NCBI GenBank assembly: GCA_002297815.1
Contig: DBKH01000017.1
Location: 1-34,697, forward strand
Length of the DNA: 34,697 nt
Direction of reading: 5' to 3'
Origin: Bacteroidales bacterium UBA755
Lineage (GTDB): Bacteria > Bacteroidota > Bacteroidia > Bacteroidales > UBA932
Shown: positions 31,876-34,697 of the stretch, in pieces
How the letters are laid out: each line of letters begins with the position of its first letter
How positions within the stretch are numbered: position 1 is the stretch's first letter
The notes under the pieces: model-generated
Database searches by the model: none
What the model saw: the letters and a program-made list of their open reading frames with translations, nothing else
Told to the model about the DNA's origin: nothing
Made by a program: the position numbers and the translations under genes

Positions 31876-33468
31876 ATGATTATGCGATTGAGATTTTCGG
31901 CTATATTCCTTGCTGCCGCTCTGTTTTGCTCATGCGGAGAGAAGGAGAAAGAGACACCGGCACCAGAGCCGGAGGCTCCGACAACGATGACGGTGTCTCC
32001 TACAAGTTATGAGGCCCCTGTCGAGGGTGGCAGTTTCACGGTAAGCGTCACGGCTCCGACAAGACCTACTGCCGTGGCCAGTCAGAACTGGGTCACGGTG
32101 ACTGACGGGACATATTCAAAGTACAAGATTGACTATCCTGTCAAGGTGGCCGCCAATGAGACTTACGAGGCCCGCACTGCTGTTGTCACTATCAAGAGTG
32201 GTTCATTCTCGCAGGAGGTTTCGATCTCGCAACCCGGCAAGGAGAAACCGGTTGAGCCTGAGACTCCGACAGAGCCAGAGAAAGGAGATAACGATGCATG
32301 GAAAATGGCGGAAAAATTAGGCCTAGGACTGAACATCGGCAACCAGATGGACGCTTTTGACGGAAATTCCGAGAAAGCCATCGAGGGGTACTGGACGAAC
32401 GGGCAGAAACTGTCTAAGTCTGTCTTCACCAGTCTGAAATCCAAGGGCTTCAAGTCCGTGAGGATTCCGATAACTTGGCTCGACCACATCGGAGCTGCTC
32501 CAGACTACAAGATTGATGACCGCCTGGACAGGGTTGCCGAGCTTGTGGATTGGGCCGAACAGGCCGGCCTTAACACAATCATCAACATCCACCACGATGG
32601 CTCGTTGGACTACAAGAACGGCTCATATACCACACACTGGCTCAACATCCGAGGAGCTGCCGCTGACGCTGCTGTCAACACTCAGATCAAGGCCGAGATT
32701 AAGGCGGTCTGGACTCAGATAGCCGAGAGGTTCAAGGATAAGGGTGATTTCCTGATCTTCGAGTCCTTCAACGAGATTCAGGATGGCCATTGGGGCTGGG
32801 GCGATGACTATAACAGCGCTGCCGGAAAGAAAAAGCAGAACGACATTCTCAACGAATGGAACCAAACGTTTGTGGATGCGGTGCGTTCCACGGGAGGCAA
32901 CAACGCTCAAAGATGGCTCGGAGTGCCTGGCTATGCAGCGGATCCGTCCTTCACTCTCAACGATGGGTTCGTGCTGCCGGATGATCCGGCGAAGAGGGTT
33001 ATGGTAAGCTTCCACAACTACACCCCTTATGCGTTCTGTCAGACCGGTGAGGCAAATGACTGGGGGCACACAAGACGTTCCAACCTGTCGGATTCAAACT
33101 ATTCGGAGGACTTCCACAAGGAGATCTGCTACAAGTTCTACAAAGCCTATGTGGAGAAAGGCGTGCCGGTCTATATGGGTGAATATGGCTGCACGAACAG
33201 AACCGACGACACCGCGCGGAAGTTCCAGCTCTATTGGCTTGAATATGTCAGCAAATGTGCCAAGACCTTCGGAATCAGCGGCTTCATCTGGGAGAACGGG
33301 GCTGTCGGAGCCAATGGAGAGACCTATGGCATCATCAACCACGAGACCGGTGAATATCTTGACCCGGTCTACAGCAAACAGATTGTGGAGACCTGCTCGA
33401 ACGGTTTCTACAAAGAAGGAATCAGCTACACTCTTGAGTCAGTCTATAACAAGGCACCGAAATATTGA
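31876..33468 (+). CDS. Lipoprotein endoglycanase, BACON-GH5 (subfamily 4-like)
   Basis: The 530-residue lipoprotein (FCSC, Cys20) has a Pro/Glu-rich linker, a BACON domain at about residues 38-122 (TVSPTSYEAPVEGGSFTVSV), a second Pro/Glu linker and a GH5 catalytic barrel. The barrel shows LGLGLNIGNQMDA, KSVRIPITWLDH, NIHHDG, the acid/base in FLIFESFNEI (Glu300) and the nucleophile in YMGEYG (Glu436). GH5 subfamily 4 enzymes of this shape cut beta-1,4-glucan, xyloglucan or glucomannan. Anchoring at the cell surface and the BACON spacer match BoGH5A of the xyloglucan locus. With the GH26 partner, glucomannan is the favoured substrate. The GH26 start follows two bases after its stop, so the genes are co-transcribed. 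Confidence 0.9.
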   Translation: MIMRLRFSAIFLAAALFCSCGEKEKETPAPEPEAPTTMTVSPTSYEAPVEGGSFTVSVTAPTRPTAVASQNWVTVTDGTYSKYKIDYPVKVAANETYEARTAVVTIKSGSFSQEVSISQPGKEKPVEPETPTEPEKGDNDAWKMAEKLGLGLNIGNQMDAFDGNSEKAIEGYWTNGQKLSKSVFTSLKSKGFKSVRIPITWLDHIGAAPDYKIDDRLDRVAELVDWAEQAGLNTIINIHHDGSLDYKNGSYTTHWLNIRGAAADAAVNTQIKAEIKAVWTQIAERFKDKGDFLIFESFNEIQDGHWGWGDDYNSAAGKKKQNDILNEWNQTFVDAVRSTGGNNAQRWLGVPGYAADPSFTLNDGFVLPDDPAKRVMVSFHNYTPYAFCQTGEANDWGHTRRSNLSDSNYSEDFHKEICYKFYKAYVEKGVPVYMGEYGCTNRTDDTARKFQLYWLEYVSKCAKTFGISGFIWENGAVGANGETYGIINHETGEYLDPVYSKQIVETCSNGFYKEGISYTLESVYNKAPKY

Positions 33469-33470
33469 TC

Positions 33471-34604
33471 ATGAAAGGACTGTTGACAATGATTTCCGTG
33501 GCGGTTCTCGCCGCTGGTTGCGCCCCCAAGGCCGAGTGGCCTCATCTTGACAAAGGCGCAAACGAATTGATGACGACACTGAAGACGGCTTCGTCAGAAG
33601 GCCGGTTCATGTACTTCCATCAGGACGACCTCGTCTATGGCCATTCGTGGAAAGTGGAGGATGCCCAAAACGACCCTCTGGACCGTTCGGATGTCAAGTC
33701 CGTCTGCGGACAGTTTCCTGCCGGAATCGGCTTTGATCTGGGCGGGATCGAACTTGGGGACGAGGCGAATCTGGACAATGTCCCGTTCAGTCTTATGCGC
33801 AGGGCGGCTGTGACCCACTACGAAAGGGGAGGGGCTGTGACATTCTCCTGGCATCCGCGCAATCCGCAGACAGGAGGCGACGCATGGGATGTCGGCTCTG
33901 ATCAGGCTGTGGCCGGAATCCTGGAAGGTGGGGCGAACCACGAACTGTTCATGGAATGGCTTTCCAAGGCGGCTGATTTCCTTGGTTCCCTGAAGGACTC
34001 AAAGGGACGGCTGATCCCGGTGATATTCCGCCCTTGGCATGAGAACCTCGGCGGCTGGTTCTGGTGGGGCTCCACCTGCTGCACCGAGAAGCAGTACAAG
34101 GAATTATATTCAATGACTCATGAATATCTTGCCGTGACCCGCGGGCTCAGGAACCTTGTGTGGGCATATTCCCCGAACTCCAACCTTACCGAGGAGAGTT
34201 TCTACAGCCGTTATCCGGGTGACGGGAACGTTGACATCATCGGGGTGGACCACTATGACTACGCTGCCGCTGATTCCACTAAGACCGACTCTGAAAGGAT
34301 TGATGAGGCCAACGCTTACTTCGGCAAGGTTCTGCGTTCGGACTTGAAACTTCTGTCCGGCATAGCTGGCGCCCACGGAAAGCTGCTTGCGCTAAGTGAG
34401 ACGGGCTTTGAGTCCACGCCTGATCCTCGTTGGTGGACAGATGTCCTGCTGGAGAATCTCAAGGATGCCCCGGTCTGCTATGTCTTGACTTGGAGGAACG
34501 CTTGGGACAAGCCGGAGCATTATTTCGCTCCTTTCGGAGGCTCCGTTGATGCTGAGAATTTCAAGGAGTTTTGCGGAAACGACAGAACCATATTCCTTAA
34601 ATAA
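33471..34604 (+). CDS. Lipoprotein GH26 beta-mannanase
   Basis: The 377-residue lipoprotein (lipobox LAAGC, Cys17) is a single GH26 barrel. The acid/base Glu191 is in FRPWHENLGGWFWWG and the nucleophile Glu310 in LALSETGFE, in the spacing expected for clan GH-A; GFDLGGIELG and VTFSWHPRNP are also family-like. GH26 enzymes mostly cut beta-1,4-mannan to mannobiose or short oligosaccharides. The lipid anchor suggests a surface or periplasm-facing outer-membrane location. ATG 33471 is used rather than the TTG six bases earlier that overlaps the GH5 stop. This is the last gene seen in the operon; more may follow beyond the edge. Confidence 0.92.
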   Translation: MKGLLTMISVAVLAAGCAPKAEWPHLDKGANELMTTLKTASSEGRFMYFHQDDLVYGHSWKVEDAQNDPLDRSDVKSVCGQFPAGIGFDLGGIELGDEANLDNVPFSLMRRAAVTHYERGGAVTFSWHPRNPQTGGDAWDVGSDQAVAGILEGGANHELFMEWLSKAADFLGSLKDSKGRLIPVIFRPWHENLGGWFWWGSTCCTEKQYKELYSMTHEYLAVTRGLRNLVWAYSPNSNLTEESFYSRYPGDGNVDIIGVDHYDYAAADSTKTDSERIDEANAYFGKVLRSDLKLLSGIAGAHGKLLALSETGFESTPDPRWWTDVLLENLKDAPVCYVLTWRNAWDKPEHYFAPFGGSVDAENFKEFCGNDRTIFLK

Positions 34605-34650
34605 TAGGACAAAAGTATTTTGGATTTTGATTAAGAATATATAAACTCAA

Positions 34651-34668
34651 GTTTCGCATTTGCGAAAC
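34651..34668 (+). terminator. Terminator-like hairpin after the GH26 gene
   Basis: GTTTCGC (34651-34657) and GCGAAAC (34662-34668) form a perfect 7-bp stem around ATTT, followed by CCTATTTTCTT. The T-rich tail and place 46 bases after the stop support a terminator for the locus. Confidence 0.5.
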
Positions 34669-34678
34669 ACCTATTTTC

Positions 34679-34696
34679 TTCACTGCTTGCAGTGAA
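34679..34696. repeat. Second palindrome at the window edge
   Basis: TTCACTGC (34679-34686) and GCAGTGAA (34689-34696) form a perfect inverted repeat separated by two bases, directly after the first hairpin. It may continue past the edge; its function is unknown. Confidence 0.4.
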
Positions 34697-34697
34697 A

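Noticed and set aside
1..34697. tRNA, rRNA, insertion sequence or prophage genes
   Set aside because: No cloverleaf, rRNA-like stretch, transposase, integrase or phage structural gene was recognised on either strand.

Overview
The window looks like a chromosomal segment from an uncultured or gut-type Bacteroidales (phylum Bacteroidota). The evidence is a SusC/SusD pair, an N-terminal BACON domain, IPT-type surface glycan-binding lipoproteins, TAnnTTTG-type -7 promoter boxes, an AAA/PD-(D/E)XK protein of the Bacteroidota type, a Ser-type sulfatase and an ABC-2/NatB-like permease. Most of the window has a balanced base composition with C- or G-ending codons. The stretch from about 2.75 to 8.3 kb is visibly more AT-rich.

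Layout, left to right. (1) 1-2.7 kb: the 3' part of an ABC-2 permease, then a 5'-nucleotidase encoded as two separate secreted halves in reversed order (C-terminal domain gene first), separated by GTCACTGAGC(C/T)TGTCGAAGTGAC repeats. (2) 2.75-8.3 kb: remains of a peptide maturation and export operon. It holds a SPASM-only remnant of a radical SAM maturase, an S41 peptidase, a C39-peptidase ABC exporter broken by a frameshift and an amber codon, and an intact HlyD-type adaptor. (3) 8.3-11.7 kb: an AAA-ATPase/PD-(D/E)XK protein, a lipoprotein with carboxypeptidase-regulatory-like folds, and a PAS-only protein. (4) 11.7-17.6 kb: an LtaS-like membrane phosphotransferase, then a divergent GH2 glycosidase plus Ser-type sulfatase operon. 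(5) 17.7-20.6 kb: glnS and a LolC/E-type permease in one leftward operon. (6) 20.65-34.6 kb: a polysaccharide utilization locus. It has a leftward AGE/cellobiose 2-epimerase-like gene, a divergent AraC-type regulator, then susC, susD, a two-IPT surface glycan-binding lipoprotein, a six-IPT lipoprotein with two C-terminal binding-like modules, a BACON-GH5 endoglycanase and a GH26 mannanase.

The last region is best read as a beta-mannan or glucomannan system. GH26 and GH5 lipoproteins would cut the chain at the surface, the IPT proteins and SusD would bind it, SusC would import oligosaccharides, and the epimerase would convert mannobiose to mannosyl-glucose. The partner GH130 phosphorylase is not in the window and may lie beyond the right edge.

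The most unusual signals are sequence-level. The hexamer GAATAT, and especially TGAATATG, is strongly over-represented on both strands, in several reading frames and also between genes. Several -7 boxes lie so close to start codons that leaderless or very short-leader mRNAs are likely, whereas susC has a predicted leader of about 190 nt carrying 10-bp-phased direct repeats. No tRNA, rRNA, CRISPR array or insertion sequence was recognised, and no gene-free stretch exceeds about 260 bases.
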